From contig JANQRL010000006.1 of assembly GCA_028284605.1 (NCBI GenBank), positions 1 to 38,782 on the forward strand: a DNA stretch of 38,782 bases. Direction: 5' to 3'. The notes under the pieces are model-generated. The model did not search any database and was not told where the DNA came from. It saw only the letters and a list, made by a program, of their open reading frames with translations. The position numbers were made by a program, and so were the translations under genes. The stretch comes from Paracoccaceae bacterium (GTDB lineage Bacteria; Pseudomonadota; Alphaproteobacteria; Rhodobacterales; Rhodobacteraceae). This document shows, in pieces, positions 16,540-24,596 of this stretch (position 1 is its first letter; each line of letters begins with the position of its first letter).

Positions 16540-17486
16540 GCCTCGCCGCCCAGCAACTCCGCCGCGATGGTCCGGGAGACCGGCGCCGCCTCGTCCACCG
16601 TCATGCCCGTCCGCATCCTCGGATCGTAGAGCATCCGCAAGAGCAGCTCGTCATGGGTGGTCAGCAGCCCGAATTCCTCGTCGTCGTTGAAGATCGAAGG
16701 CCGCGCCGCGGGGCTGTCATTGGCCAGCCCCATGCCCTGGGCCAGTTCCTCGTGGATGCAGGAGAGGCGCAGGAGGTCCGGATGCTCCGCCCGGATCAGC
16801 GCCACGGCCCGGGAATAGCCCGCGCCCTGGCCGGAGCTGAACGCCATCACCAGGCAAAGCGTGGAGCGGTCGATACTCATGAAGGCGCGGACCGAGCTTT
16901 CGGCGATCCCCGGCACCAGTTCGCGCAGCCGCGGCTCGAAGCCGCGCCGGTCATCCTCGCTCAGCACCAGAACGTGGAAATTGGCCCCCCGCCCGCTCTG
17001 CCGGATCGGCGTGCCGGTGATCCGCGACAGCCGGTTCGCGAAGCGGACGATATCGGCGGCATCCCCGGCGCGCTGGGCCTCGGGCACCGAGGCGCCGAAC
17101 TCGATGCTCATCGAGACCGGGCCGTCCCAGCGGCGCAGCCGGCTCTCGGTCGTTTCGGCGCGGATCACGCCGCCGCTCGCGACATACTCGTCATAGAGCG
17201 CGATCTGGACGAAGTTGCGCGCCAGCATCGTGTCGGTGAAGGGCGTGTCCGGCCCGCCGCCATCCCGGCGCAGCAGGCCCCGCGCCAGGAGGTCGTTCTG
17301 GAGCCGGGCGTAGTAGAGGCTGAGCGCCCGGCTTTGAGCGGAGGGCTGGGGGACGATGGCGCGGCTGACCTCCGGCGGGCGCGGCTCGGGCGTCACCGGG
17401 GCCGGGGCGGGCGCCACGGCGCAGCCCGCGACCAGCGCGAGCGCCAGAGCGGCGGCAGAGCGCCGGAAGATCCCGCCCGGGCCCAA
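16536..17486 (-). CDS. DUF2927 domain lipoprotein
   Basis: A 316-residue predicted lipoprotein with lipobox LVAGC near residue 22, then a Pro-rich linker and the DUF2927 domain (about 85-290). The segments SIEFGASVPEAQRAGDAADI, LSCIHEELAQGMGLANDSP and FNDDEEFGLLT are the recognisable core. The HEELAQGMGL stretch resembles an HExx-type site, but no protease activity is known to me. The start is probably TTG at 17486, two bases after the TelA stop; no ATG or GTG precedes the signal peptide in frame. That spacing places it in the xpaC-telA operon. Confidence 0.8.
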   Translation of the reverse strand: MGPGGIFRRSAAALALALVAGCAVAPAPAPVTPEPRPPEVSRAIVPQPSAQSRALSLYYARLQNDLLARGLLRRDGGGPDTPFTDTMLARNFVQIALYDEYVASGGVIRAETTESRLRRWDGPVSMSIEFGASVPEAQRAGDAADIVRFANRLSRITGTPIRQSGRGANFHVLVLSEDDRRGFEPRLRELVPGIAESSVRAFMSIDRSTLCLVMAFSSGQGAGYSRAVALIRAEHPDLLRLSCIHEELAQGMGLANDSPAARPSIFNDDEEFGLLTTHDELLLRMLYDPRMRTGMTVDEAAPVSRTIAAELLGGEA

Positions 17487-17487
17487 A

Positions 17488-18681
17488 TCAGGCGCCGGCC
17501 GACTGGCCCACGGTCTCGCCGATCCCGTCCTTGCGGGCCTTGGCGGCGGCGAGGGTCTGTTTCAGCTCTTCTTCCATCTTCTGGAGATCGGCTTCGGCGG
17601 CGGCACGCTTGGCCTTGCCCTCGTCGGCGATCTGGAGGCTTTCGTTGATGGTGGCGATCAGGTCGGCATTGGCCTTCTTCACCGCCTCGATGTCGAACAC
17701 GCCGCGCTCCATCTCCTCGCGGATCGCTCGATTGGCCTGGCGCAGGTTCTCGGCATTGGCGGTCAGCAACTCGTTCGTCAGGTCATTGGCGTCGCGCACC
17801 GCGGCGGCGGCTTCGGAGGAGCGCTGGATCGTCACCGCCTGGGCAAGCTGCGTCTCCCAGAGCGGGACGGTGTTGATCAGCGTGGAGTTGATCTTGGTGA
17901 CCAGGCTCTTGTCGTTCTCCTGCACCAGCCGGATCGAGGGGAGCGACTGCATGGTGACCTGGCGGGTGAGCTTCAGGTCATGGACCCGGCGTTCCAGATC
18001 GTCCCGAGCGGCGCGCATGTCGCGCAGCTCCTGGGCCCGCATCACGCCTTCCTCTTCCGGGGCGGCCTGCACCTCGGCTTCCTTGGCCGGGATGGTCTTT
18101 TCGTCGAGTTCCTTCAGCTTCTCCTCGCCCGCGGCGATGTAGAGCGCCAGTTCGTCGTAGAAGGCGAGGGTCTTGTCATAGAGTTGGTCGAGGCTCTCGA
18201 TATCCTTCAGGAGCACATGTTCGTGCTTCAGGAGATCGTCGGTGATCCGGTCGATCTGGCCCTGCACCTCCTCGAACCGGGCGGCGAACTTGGCCGCGGG
18301 CGCGGCGCGGCCCAGAAGCCGCTCCCAGAAGCTGCGCTCCCGGCGCACGTCCAATTCGCTGATCGAGAAGCCGCGGATCGTGGTGACGATGTTGCGCAGG
18401 CTGTCGCCGGCGGGGCCGACATCCTTGTTGCGCACGCCCTGAAGCATGGACTGGCTGATCTGCTGCAACTCGGCCTGGGCCGAGGAGCCGAAGGCGATGA
18501 TCGAGCCGGTGTCAGAGATGTCGATCTCGTCCATCCGCTTGCGGATATCCTCCGAGGTCGGCGGGTCGGCGGCCTCCAGCGGCACGATCTCCCCGGTGGG
18601 TTCGGGCAGCACCACGGCGGTGACCTTCTCCACTTCTTCGAGGACCTCCTGGGCCTTCTTGCGAACGTCGATGGACGGCAT
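17488..18681 (-). CDS. TelA family toxic-anion-resistance protein
   Basis: A 397-residue coiled-coil-rich cytoplasmic protein of the TelA/YceH family, named for tellurite resistance but generally linked to membrane-stress phenotypes. Family landmarks are IIAFGSSAQAELQQISQSML near residue 60-80, ITDDLLKHEHVLLKDIESLDQLYDKTLAFYDELALYIAAGEEKL in two stretches near 147-190, and the heptad-rich region around 280-390. The ATG at 18681 is 27 bases after XpaC ends. In many bacteria telA and xpaC are adjacent, as here, and proteins of this group have been grouped with Ter/phage-shock stress systems. Confidence 0.9.
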   Translation of the reverse strand: MPSIDVRKKAQEVLEEVEKVTAVVLPEPTGEIVPLEAADPPTSEDIRKRMDEIDISDTGSIIAFGSSAQAELQQISQSMLQGVRNKDVGPAGDSLRNIVTTIRGFSISELDVRRERSFWERLLGRAAPAAKFAARFEEVQGQIDRITDDLLKHEHVLLKDIESLDQLYDKTLAFYDELALYIAAGEEKLKELDEKTIPAKEAEVQAAPEEEGVMRAQELRDMRAARDDLERRVHDLKLTRQVTMQSLPSIRLVQENDKSLVTKINSTLINTVPLWETQLAQAVTIQRSSEAAAAVRDANDLTNELLTANAENLRQANRAIREEMERGVFDIEAVKKANADLIATINESLQIADEGKAKRAAAEADLQKMEEELKQTLAAAKARKDGIGETVGQSAGA

Positions 18682-18708
18682 TGGATCTCTCCCCCTCTAC
18701 TGGGCCCT

Positions 18709-19575
18709 TCAGAGGCCTTCACGCTGCAAACGATCGCGCAGCACCTTGATTTCAATGTCCATATCGCTGCGGTCGTCGAGCAGCATCTTCTCGGTCCGGG
18801 CCGCGAAATTGGTCTCCAGATCGGTGAGCAGCGCCTCATATTCGGCGCGCGCCTCGGCGTCGCGGTTGCGGCGATAGAGCTCGGCGAACTTCACCGTCGC
18901 GTCGCGGGCGCCCATCAGGTAGACGCCGAGGAATTTTCGGGCGCCGGTCAGGTCGCGGGGGTCCTCTTCGACCGTGCGGATCATCCGTTTGGCGGTGGCG
19001 AGGAACTCACCGACCCGGGCCTGGAGCTTGCGGTCGCCGAGGCCGTCGATGTGCTCGCCTATGGCGCCGAGATGCTCCTCGGCCTCATCCACGACCTTGG
19101 CGACGCGGTCCTGCTGGAACGTGTCGATCCCCTCCATCCGCTTGTCGGAGAGCGGATCGATGCCGAAGGCGGCGAGATGGAGCCCGGACGCGGCGAGCCC
19201 GTAGAGGACCGATGCGACAAGCCCGCTATCCTTCGACCAGGCGGCCACGGCGATGCCGGCTCCGGTCAGGATCGTGGCGAGGATCTTGCGCGGCACGGCG
19301 GGGCGGCGCGCGACCTTGCGCGCATCATAGGCGGCCTCGGCCCGGAGCCCCTCGCGTAGCAGCCAGGCGGCGAGGGTCAGGAGAGCGGCCCCGATCAACC
19401 CGGCCACCAGCGTCACCGCACCGCCGGTCAGCGAGGTCGCGGCCAGGATGATCGGCGGCAGGAACAGGAAATTCGCCCGCCCGCCGGCGGCATCGACCAC
19501 GCGCGCGTCCACCGCCTCCTGCGCTGCGGGGGTTCCGCCGCCGGGGCTGTATCTGCCGCCGAAGCGCTTGGCCAT
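18709..19575 (-). CDS. XpaC family membrane protein
   Basis: A 288-residue protein annotated elsewhere as 5-bromo-4-chloroindolyl phosphate hydrolysis (XpaC) family, though phosphatase activity is unproven. Two hydrophobic segments lie at about 35-75 and a third at about 95-125. A long helical cytoplasmic domain follows, with DTFQQDRVAKVVDEAEEHL and LGVYLMGARDATVKFAELY. Its ATG shares one base with the stop of the preceding small two-TM gene (TGATG), and TelA follows. The order small protein-XpaC-TelA-DUF2927-DUF4241-like reads as one operon. Confidence 0.87.
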   Translation of the reverse strand: MAKRFGGRYSPGGGTPAAQEAVDARVVDAAGGRANFLFLPPIILAATSLTGGAVTLVAGLIGAALLTLAAWLLREGLRAEAAYDARKVARRPAVPRKILATILTGAGIAVAAWSKDSGLVASVLYGLAASGLHLAAFGIDPLSDKRMEGIDTFQQDRVAKVVDEAEEHLGAIGEHIDGLGDRKLQARVGEFLATAKRMIRTVEEDPRDLTGARKFLGVYLMGARDATVKFAELYRRNRDAEARAEYEALLTDLETNFAARTEKMLLDDRSDMDIEIKVLRDRLQREGL

Positions 19576-19784
19576 CAGATACCGCCCATCAGGCCGGTCG
19601 TGACGCCGACCAGAAGCACGAAGAGCAGCACATAGGCGATGGTACGGAAGGTTTGCGGCATGGTGTCTTCCTTTCGGCCGGCGCCGGCGGGCGCTCTGCC
19701 GCCGGACCGGAACAGGGACATGACGGCCGCAAGCGCCAGCGCGGCGGCCGCGAAAAGCAACAGGAGGAGGATGATCCGCGTCAT
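19575..19784 (-). CDS. Small two-TM membrane protein, first in xpaC operon
   Basis: Up to 69 residues: a hydrophobic N-terminal segment (IILLLLLFAAAALALAAVM), an Arg/Gly-rich loop, then MPQTFRTIAYVLLFVLLVGV and a short tail ending GLMGGI. The ATG at 19661 has a good ribosome site (AAGGAAG, five bases before it) and would give a 28-residue one-TM protein. The upstream ATG at 19784 has no clear site, so one or two proteins may be made from this frame. Its stop overlaps the XpaC start (TGATG), so it is coupled to it. The family is not recognised. Confidence 0.62.
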   Translation of the reverse strand: MTRIILLLLLFAAAALALAAVMSLFRSGGRAPAGAGRKEDTMPQTFRTIAYVLLFVLLVGVTTGLMGGI

Positions 19785-19895
19785 GCCGGGTCCGGGTGCT
19801 GGCGTTCCTTCAACGACGACAATAGGGGCTCGGGAGGGCGATTGCGAGGGGCTGAGCGCCGATAGAGTCCGGCGATCCGCGGCTCGGCGCAAGGG

Positions 19896-20675
19896 TCAGG
19901 TCCGGCCCCCTTTCCCCCTTGATTTTCCCTGTCTGCGGGGCGTCGGGTCGAGGCCGAGCTGGTCGCGCACAACCCTTTGGCGGACCTCCTCAACCCTGCC
20001 TTGTGCCAGATCGCCGAGCTGGAACGGCCCGTAGCTGATCCGGATCAGCCGGCTGACCGGCAGACGGATTGCCTCCATGGCCCGGCGGACTTCGCGGTTT
20101 CGGCCTTCGCGGATCGCCACGGTGAGCCAGGCATTGGCGCCCTGCTGGCGGTCGAGGCTGACCTGCATCGGCTGGAACCGCTCGCCGTCGAGGGTGAGTC
20201 CTTTGCGGAGGGGCTCGAAGTCGGTGTCGGCAGGCGTGCCATTGACCCGCACCCGGTAGCGACGCAGCCAGCCGGTCGCGGGCAGTTCCATCCGCCGCTT
20301 GAGCCCGCCGTCGTTGGTCAGCAGCAGGAGCCCCTCGGAATTGAGGTCGAGCCGGCCCACGCTCATCACCCGGGGCATCTCCGGCGGCAGGGCGGCAAAG
20401 ATCGTCGGGCGGCCTTTCTCGTCCTTCGCGGTGGTCACCAGGCCCGCGGGCTTGTGGTAGCGCCAGATGCGCGCCGGATCGGGTTCGCGAAGCGGCTTGC
20501 CGTCGACCTCGACCCTGTCGGCGGACGTGACATTGAGCGCCGGGCTCTCGATCCGCTTGCCGTTCACCTTCACCCGCCCGGCCGCGATCATCCGCTCGGC
20601 CTCGCGGCGCGAGGCGATGCCGGCGCGGGAGAGCACCTTGGCGATCCGCTCGCCGGGGGGCGTGGTTTCGGTCAT
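19896..20675 (-). CDS. rluB: 23S rRNA pseudouridine synthase (RluB type)
   Basis: A 259-residue enzyme of the RsuA/RluB/RluF group, which converts a uridine to pseudouridine in ribosomal RNA. It has an N-terminal S4 domain (about 8-65, beginning RIAKVLSRAGIASRREAERM) and the catalytic motif GRLDLNSEGLLLLTNDG, whose Asp is the nucleophile. A basic tail ends in RQGKSRGKGGRT. RluB (position 2605 in E. coli) is the usual assignment in this group, but the exact target is inferred. Divergent from tadA, 75 bases away. Confidence 0.88.
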   Translation of the reverse strand: MTETTPPGERIAKVLSRAGIASRREAERMIAAGRVKVNGKRIESPALNVTSADRVEVDGKPLREPDPARIWRYHKPAGLVTTAKDEKGRPTIFAALPPEMPRVMSVGRLDLNSEGLLLLTNDGGLKRRMELPATGWLRRYRVRVNGTPADTDFEPLRKGLTLDGERFQPMQVSLDRQQGANAWLTVAIREGRNREVRRAMEAIRLPVSRLIRISYGPFQLGDLAQGRVEEVRQRVVRDQLGLDPTPRRQGKSRGKGGRT

Positions 20676-20750
20676 GGCGCGGGCTTAGGCGGCGCGGGGG
20701 CGGTGCGCAATCGGTTTGACCGAGACGGGCGGCTCGGGGGAGAAGGACCC

Positions 20751-21200
20751 ATGAGCTTCCGGTCCCATATGGAGACGGCCCTGGCGGAGGCCCGCGCCGC
20801 AGCGGCGCGGGGCGAAGTGCCGGTCGGGGCGGCGTTGGTTGCGCCTTCGGGCGCGCTCATCGCCGCCGCCGGCAACCGGATGCGCGAGCTGAACGATCCC
20901 ACCGCCCATGCCGAGATGCTGGCGATCCGCGCCGCCTGCGCCGCCGCCGGCTCCGACCGGCTCCCCGGACACGACCTCTATGTGACCCTGGAGCCCTGCC
21001 CGATGTGTGCCGCCGCCATCGGTTTCGCCCGGATCCGGCGGCTCTATTACGGCGCGGGGGATCCGAAATCGGGTGGCGTGGCCCAGGGCCCGCGCATCTT
21101 CAGCCATCCCCAGTGCCACCATGCGCCGGAGGTCTATGACGGGATTTGCGAGGACGAGGCGGCGGCGCTGCTCAGGGCGTTTTTTTCGGACCGGCGCTAA
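20751..21200 (+). CDS. tadA: tRNA-specific adenosine deaminase
   Basis: A 149-residue zinc deaminase that converts A34 of tRNA-Arg(ACG) to inosine, an essential step for CGC/CGA decoding. The catalytic HAE motif (in PTAHAEMLAIR) and the zinc-binding PCPMC motif are intact, as are TLEPC and the GAGDPKSGGV loop. The ATG at 20751 follows an AGAAGG ribosome site; the longer open frame upstream overlaps rluB in antisense and is not coding. Length is in the family range. Confidence 0.93.
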   Translation: MSFRSHMETALAEARAAAARGEVPVGAALVAPSGALIAAAGNRMRELNDPTAHAEMLAIRAACAAAGSDRLPGHDLYVTLEPCPMCAAAIGFARIRRLYYGAGDPKSGGVAQGPRIFSHPQCHHAPEVYDGICEDEAAALLRAFFSDRR

Positions 21201-21483
21201 GGGCGCGCGCCTCGTGACGATGTGTCGGCTGAGCCCCGAGCAGTCTTTCGAGCTACGCGGCGCGGAATCGAGGCGAAGCCGGCCGCGCGTCGACGGACCG
21301 TCCCGGCGGACCGGCGATTGGGTGACGGTGGCGCGTCGCTGGGGCTTCGTGCGGACTTGGCTGGGATAAAGCGCCCAGCCCGCGCGTCGGATCGCCGCTC
21401 CGCGGCCCGTCGATGCGCGGCCTCACTTCAAACTGGCCGAATGCCGGCTCCGTCCGCAAGGCAGACCTTGGCCCCGGCCCTCG

Positions 21484-21927
21484 TCAGAGCACCCCTTCCA
21501 TTGCCAGCAGCCGGTCGAGCGCGCCGTTTCCGGCGGTCAGTTCCGCCAGGGTCGTTCCGTCCAGTTCTGAATAAAACGCCTCCAGGGCCCGCCCGAGCAG
21601 CCCTTTCAGCCGGCAGGCCGGGGCGATCGGGCACTGGTTCTCGCTGCCGGCAAAACACTCGGCGAAGGGCGTGCCCGCCTCGAACACTCGAAAGACCGAG
21701 CCCACGCTGATCGCCTCGGGGTTCGCCGCGAGCCGGATGCCGCCGCCGCGCCCGCGCATCGTCTCCACGAACCCGGCCTGGCCGAGATGGTTGATCACCA
21801 CGCCGAGATGGGCCTCGGACGCGTTGCAGGCCGCCGCGATCTCCGATTTCCGCACCGTCCGCGGCGCATGCACGGCGCAGAACATCAGCGCGCGCATCGC
21901 GAGGTTGGTGCGGACAGTCAGGCGCAT
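21484..21927 (-). CDS. Rrf2 family regulator, NsrR-like
   Basis: A 147-residue transcription factor with an N-terminal winged HTH (about 1-65, MRLTVRTNLAMRALMFCAV onward, wing RGRGGGIRLA) and three Cys in the sensor loop: C91, C99 and C105 (AECFAGSENQCPIAPACRLKG). This is the [Fe-S] ligand arrangement of NsrR-type NO sensors rather than IscR. The ATG at 21927 has GGAAGG six bases upstream; an in-frame TTG at 21948 is less likely. An FNR-type box lies at 21989-22002, so oxygen/NO-linked control of this gene is plausible. No target gene is evident beside it. Confidence 0.85.
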   Translation of the reverse strand: MRLTVRTNLAMRALMFCAVHAPRTVRKSEIAAACNASEAHLGVVINHLGQAGFVETMRGRGGGIRLAANPEAISVGSVFRVFEAGTPFAECFAGSENQCPIAPACRLKGLLGRALEAFYSELDGTTLAELTAGNGALDRLLAMEGVL

Positions 21928-21988
21928 CGGCGACCTTCCGGCGGTCAAATGGTGACAATCAGATTGAGCTTTGGCCCCGGCGGTCGCT

Positions 21989-22002
21989 TTGATCCAGATC
22001 AG
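21989..22002. promoter_or_regulatory. FNR/Nnr-type box upstream of Rrf2 regulator
   Basis: TTGATCCAGATCAG matches the consensus TTGAT-N4-ATCAA at nine of ten arm positions. On the minus strand it is 69 bases (centre) upstream of the Rrf2 ATG. A class II start about 41 bases from the centre would fall near 21954, preceded by CAATCT as a plausible -10. It overlaps the last codons of the adjacent hydrolase gene. An NsrR-like repressor under FNR-family control would fit denitrification or NO physiology. Confidence 0.6.
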
Positions 22003-22691
22003 ATGATCACGGGCTCCATCACCGCCGGCAGTTTGACGTCGATGCCCGGCAGCGCGTCGCGCAGGGGCTCCGCCGAGGGCGCAAGGACCGGAAAGGTGGC
22101 GTAGTGGCAGGGGATCACCGTCTTGAAATCGAAGAATTTCCGGGCCGCGAAGGCCGCGCCGTCGATATCCATCGTGTAATGCCCGCCGCAGCAGAGGATG
22201 CCGATATCCGGGGCGTAGCGCTCTGCGATCAGGGCCATCTCCGCCATCACATCGGTGTCGCCGGTGGCGTAGATGCAGTGCCCCTCGCCCCGGATCACGA
22301 AACCCGCCTCGCCCCCGGCGGGCGGTGGATTGTCGAGGAAATCGAGAGACGAGGAATGCAGCGCGTGGACCATGGTCACCCGCACGTCGCCGAGGCTCAG
22401 CGTGCCGCCTTTGCCGAACCCCATCGCGGTGCCGCCGGCCGGCCCGATCCAGCCTTCGGCCAGTTCATGGACCGCGCAGATCGGCGCGCCGGTTTCCGCG
22501 GAGATGTCGAGGACCTCGCTGGCATGGTCGCCATGGCCGTGGGTCAGCAGGATATGGGTGGCCCCCGCGAGGACCTCCGACCGGCGTTCGTCCGGAAAGG
22601 ACGGGTTGCCGGTCAGCCAGGGGTCCAGAAGCAGCACCTGATCGCCGATCTTGATGCGAAAGGACGCATGTCCGAGCCATGTGATTTCCAT
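21999..22691 (-). CDS. Metallo-beta-lactamase-fold hydrolase (UPF0173 type)
   Basis: A 230-residue metal-dependent hydrolase beginning MEITWLGHASFRIK, with the metal motif THGHGDH (about 50-56), later YATGDTD, and the C-terminal VIPCHYATF His. This is the UPF0173 family of uncharacterised cytoplasmic hydrolases; the substrate is unknown. The open frame continues upstream to 23408 but only through antisense to the ceramidase gene, so the ATG at 22691 is used. Divergent from the ceramidase gene, 54 bases away. Confidence 0.92.
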   Translation of the reverse strand: MEITWLGHASFRIKIGDQVLLLDPWLTGNPSFPDERRSEVLAGATHILLTHGHGDHASEVLDISAETGAPICAVHELAEGWIGPAGGTAMGFGKGGTLSLGDVRVTMVHALHSSSLDFLDNPPPAGGEAGFVIRGEGHCIYATGDTDVMAEMALIAERYAPDIGILCCGGHYTMDIDGAAFAARKFFDFKTVIPCHYATFPVLAPSAEPLRDALPGIDVKLPAVMEPVII

Positions 22692-22745
22692 GAAAGCCTC
22701 CCTAGGATCATGGCCGCAGCCTAGCAAAGGAGGAGGCGAAGGGCG

Positions 22746-23405
22746 ATGGACTGGACTACGCAGATCGACAGCTATTGCGAGCGCACGGACCTCAGCTTCT
22801 GGTCCGAGCCGGTCAATGCGGTCACCAATGCCGCCTTCCTGATCGCCGCCTTCATCCTGTGGCGTCGGGTGCGGGGGCTCGGCCTGCCGCTTGCCAACCT
22901 GTTGGTCGTCCTGCTTGCGGTGACCGGGATCGGCTCGGCGCTTTGGCACACTTTCGCGACCGCCTGGTCGGTGGCGATCGACAGTTCCGCCATCCTGCTC
23001 TTCTCGCTGACCTATATCTTCGCGGCGAACCGGGATTACTGGGGCTTTGGGGCCGTCGCCGCGGCCGGACTCACATTGCTGTACCTGCCCTATGCGGCGG
23101 GGGTCGGCTGGGTCGCCAGCCGGCTGCCGTTCTTCGAGATCTCCTCGGTCTACTGGTCGCTGCCGCTGATGATCGCGGCCTATGGTGTCTGGCTGCGGCA
23201 GCGGCTGCCAGAAGTGTCCCGGGGTCTTCTGATCGGGGCGGGTATCCTCGTTCTGTCGCTGATCTTCCGGTCCCTCGACGAGATCGTCTGCGATGCCTTC
23301 GCGCTCGGCACCCATTTCATGTGGCATGTGCTGAACGCGGTGATGCTGGGCTGGATGATCGAGGTCTATCGCCGGCACATGCTTTCCGATGCCCGCCCGG
23401 CATGA
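22746..23405 (+). CDS. Ceramidase family membrane protein
   Basis: A 219-residue seven-transmembrane protein of the alkaline ceramidase family. It begins DWTTQIDSYCERTDLSFWSEPVNAVTNAAF, read in two stretches, and has the active-site features GIGSALWHTF, AWSVAIDSSAILLF and THFMWHVLNAVM (Ser, Asp and three His that would bind zinc). It may cleave ceramide-like or N-acyl lipids at the membrane, which is notable because many alphaproteobacteria make sphingolipids; the actual substrate is not known. TetR follows 13 bases after its stop and may be co-transcribed. Confidence 0.87.
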   Translation: MDWTTQIDSYCERTDLSFWSEPVNAVTNAAFLIAAFILWRRVRGLGLPLANLLVVLLAVTGIGSALWHTFATAWSVAIDSSAILLFSLTYIFAANRDYWGFGAVAAAGLTLLYLPYAAGVGWVASRLPFFEISSVYWSLPLMIAAYGVWLRQRLPEVSRGLLIGAGILVLSLIFRSLDEIVCDAFALGTHFMWHVLNAVMLGWMIEVYRRHMLSDARPA

Positions 23406-23418
23406 CAAGCTCCCGCCG

Positions 23419-23946
23419 ATGACGACCGAACCCGACAGACGCGCCGCCCTCCTTTCGGCGGTGGCCGGCCATGTGCTGGAGCATGGGCTCGGGGCGACAT
23501 CACTGAAACAGCTCGCCGCCGCCGCCGGGACCAGCGACCGGATGCTGCTCTATTACTTCAAGGACAAGGCGGAGCTGATGGCGGCGGTCTTCGACCTCTT
23601 GGCCTCCCAGTTCACCACGACGATGGAGGCCCTGCGCCTGCCCGGGCCGGTGCCCAAGGCGGAGTTGCGCCGCCACCTTGCTGGGCTGGTGCTCGCGGAG
23701 GCGTCGCAGCCCTTCCTGCGCCTCTGGCTCGAGATCGTCGCGACCTCCGCCCGGGGCGAGCCCATGGCCCGCGCTGCCGCGCACCAGGTCGGGCAGGGCT
23801 ATCTCGACTGGATCGCCCCCCAGCTCGACCTGCCGGCGGAGGAGGCCCGGATCGCCGCGGTGCGCATCTTCACGGAGGTCGAGGGCCTCGTCCTGCTCGA
23901 CGGGATCGGCCTCGGCGCCGCGGCGCAGGAGGCGGCGGGGCTTTAG
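23419..23946 (+). CDS. TetR family transcriptional regulator
   Basis: A 175-residue repressor with an N-terminal TetR HTH (about 10-55, including GATSLKQLAAAAGTSDRMLLYYF in adjoining stretches) and an all-helical ligand domain (about 60-170). The ATG at 23419 gives MTTEPDRRAALLSAV; an upstream in-frame ATG at 23389 would overlap the ceramidase gene by 17 bases. It probably regulates the ceramidase gene or itself, judged only from position. The ligand is unknown. Confidence 0.85.
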   Translation: MTTEPDRRAALLSAVAGHVLEHGLGATSLKQLAAAAGTSDRMLLYYFKDKAELMAAVFDLLASQFTTTMEALRLPGPVPKAELRRHLAGLVLAEASQPFLRLWLEIVATSARGEPMARAAAHQVGQGYLDWIAPQLDLPAEEARIAAVRIFTEVEGLVLLDGIGLGAAAQEAAGL

Positions 23947-24020
23947 GGCGCGAGAATTGGGGACAGTCGGCCCCAGTATACCCTCGCCGGATGAACGGGG
24001 GGCGATCTATGCTCCGGCCC

Positions 24021-24527
24021 ATGAAGATTAGCCGCCAGACACCCGAGCAACTGATCCTCGACGAGACGCCGTGGCTCAGCGGGCTTGGGCTTATCGTGAC
24101 GATTCTCGCTGGTTGCTACTTTGGTTTCGTCGCCGCTGCCTCGGAACCATTTCTTGGCCTGATCATCGGAGTCATCTTTGGTGGCGCCGGGCTCTCCTTC
24201 TTCACAATGAGCATCCGCAGGATTCGGGTGATCTTGGATGCCACCACTGGCAGGGTCACGATCCGGGAACGATCAGTTTTTGGTTACCGGACGAACGATC
24301 AATCACTTGCCGACCTGAGCCAGGCGGTGGTCGAAAGCACGACAGTTCAGACCAAGCGGGGCCTATGTGATCTCCATCGCCCCACTCTGATCCTTGTGAC
24401 AGAGGCGGGTGAGCAGCGCATACCGATGAGAGGCACCTATCTGGAGGGGCCCGGCGCCTCGCGGGCCGTGGGATCCATCAATTCCTGGCTGGCACAGGTC
24501 CGAGCCGGCGCGGAGCGGGGCCCTTAG
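24021..24527 (+). CDS. Hypothetical membrane protein, two TM segments
   Basis: A 168-residue protein from the ATG at 24021 (MKISRQTPEQLILDETPWL), with two adjacent hydrophobic segments (about 22-45 and 50-70). A beta-rich soluble part follows, with VTIRERSVFGYRTNDQSLADL and LILVTEAGEQRIPM, resembling small PH-like membrane proteins of unknown function. In-frame ATGs at 23991 and 24009 are alternatives. Base composition is less GC-rich than its neighbours (many A/T-ending codons), so it may be an acquired gene. I cannot assign a family firmly. Confidence 0.65.
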   Translation: MKISRQTPEQLILDETPWLSGLGLIVTILAGCYFGFVAAASEPFLGLIIGVIFGGAGLSFFTMSIRRIRVILDATTGRVTIRERSVFGYRTNDQSLADLSQAVVESTTVQTKRGLCDLHRPTLILVTEAGEQRIPMRGTYLEGPGASRAVGSINSWLAQVRAGAERGP

Positions 24528-24596
24528 GCGACAACCGGGCCTGCCTCGCGGCCCCGGGCCGTATCAGGCGTTCTCGCTGGACTTAGAATCGAAGAT

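Noticed and set aside
17356-19359. A 667-residue plus-strand open frame across TelA and XpaC
   Set aside because: Antisense to two recognisable families with coupled starts; composition is Leu/Gly/His-rich shadow type.
21280-21425. A decayed fourth copy of the family 1 palindrome array between tadA and the Rrf2 gene
   Set aside because: GTCGAC and GCGGCCCGTCGAT-like words occur, but the arms do not pair and the period is lost, so it cannot be separated from GC-rich chance.
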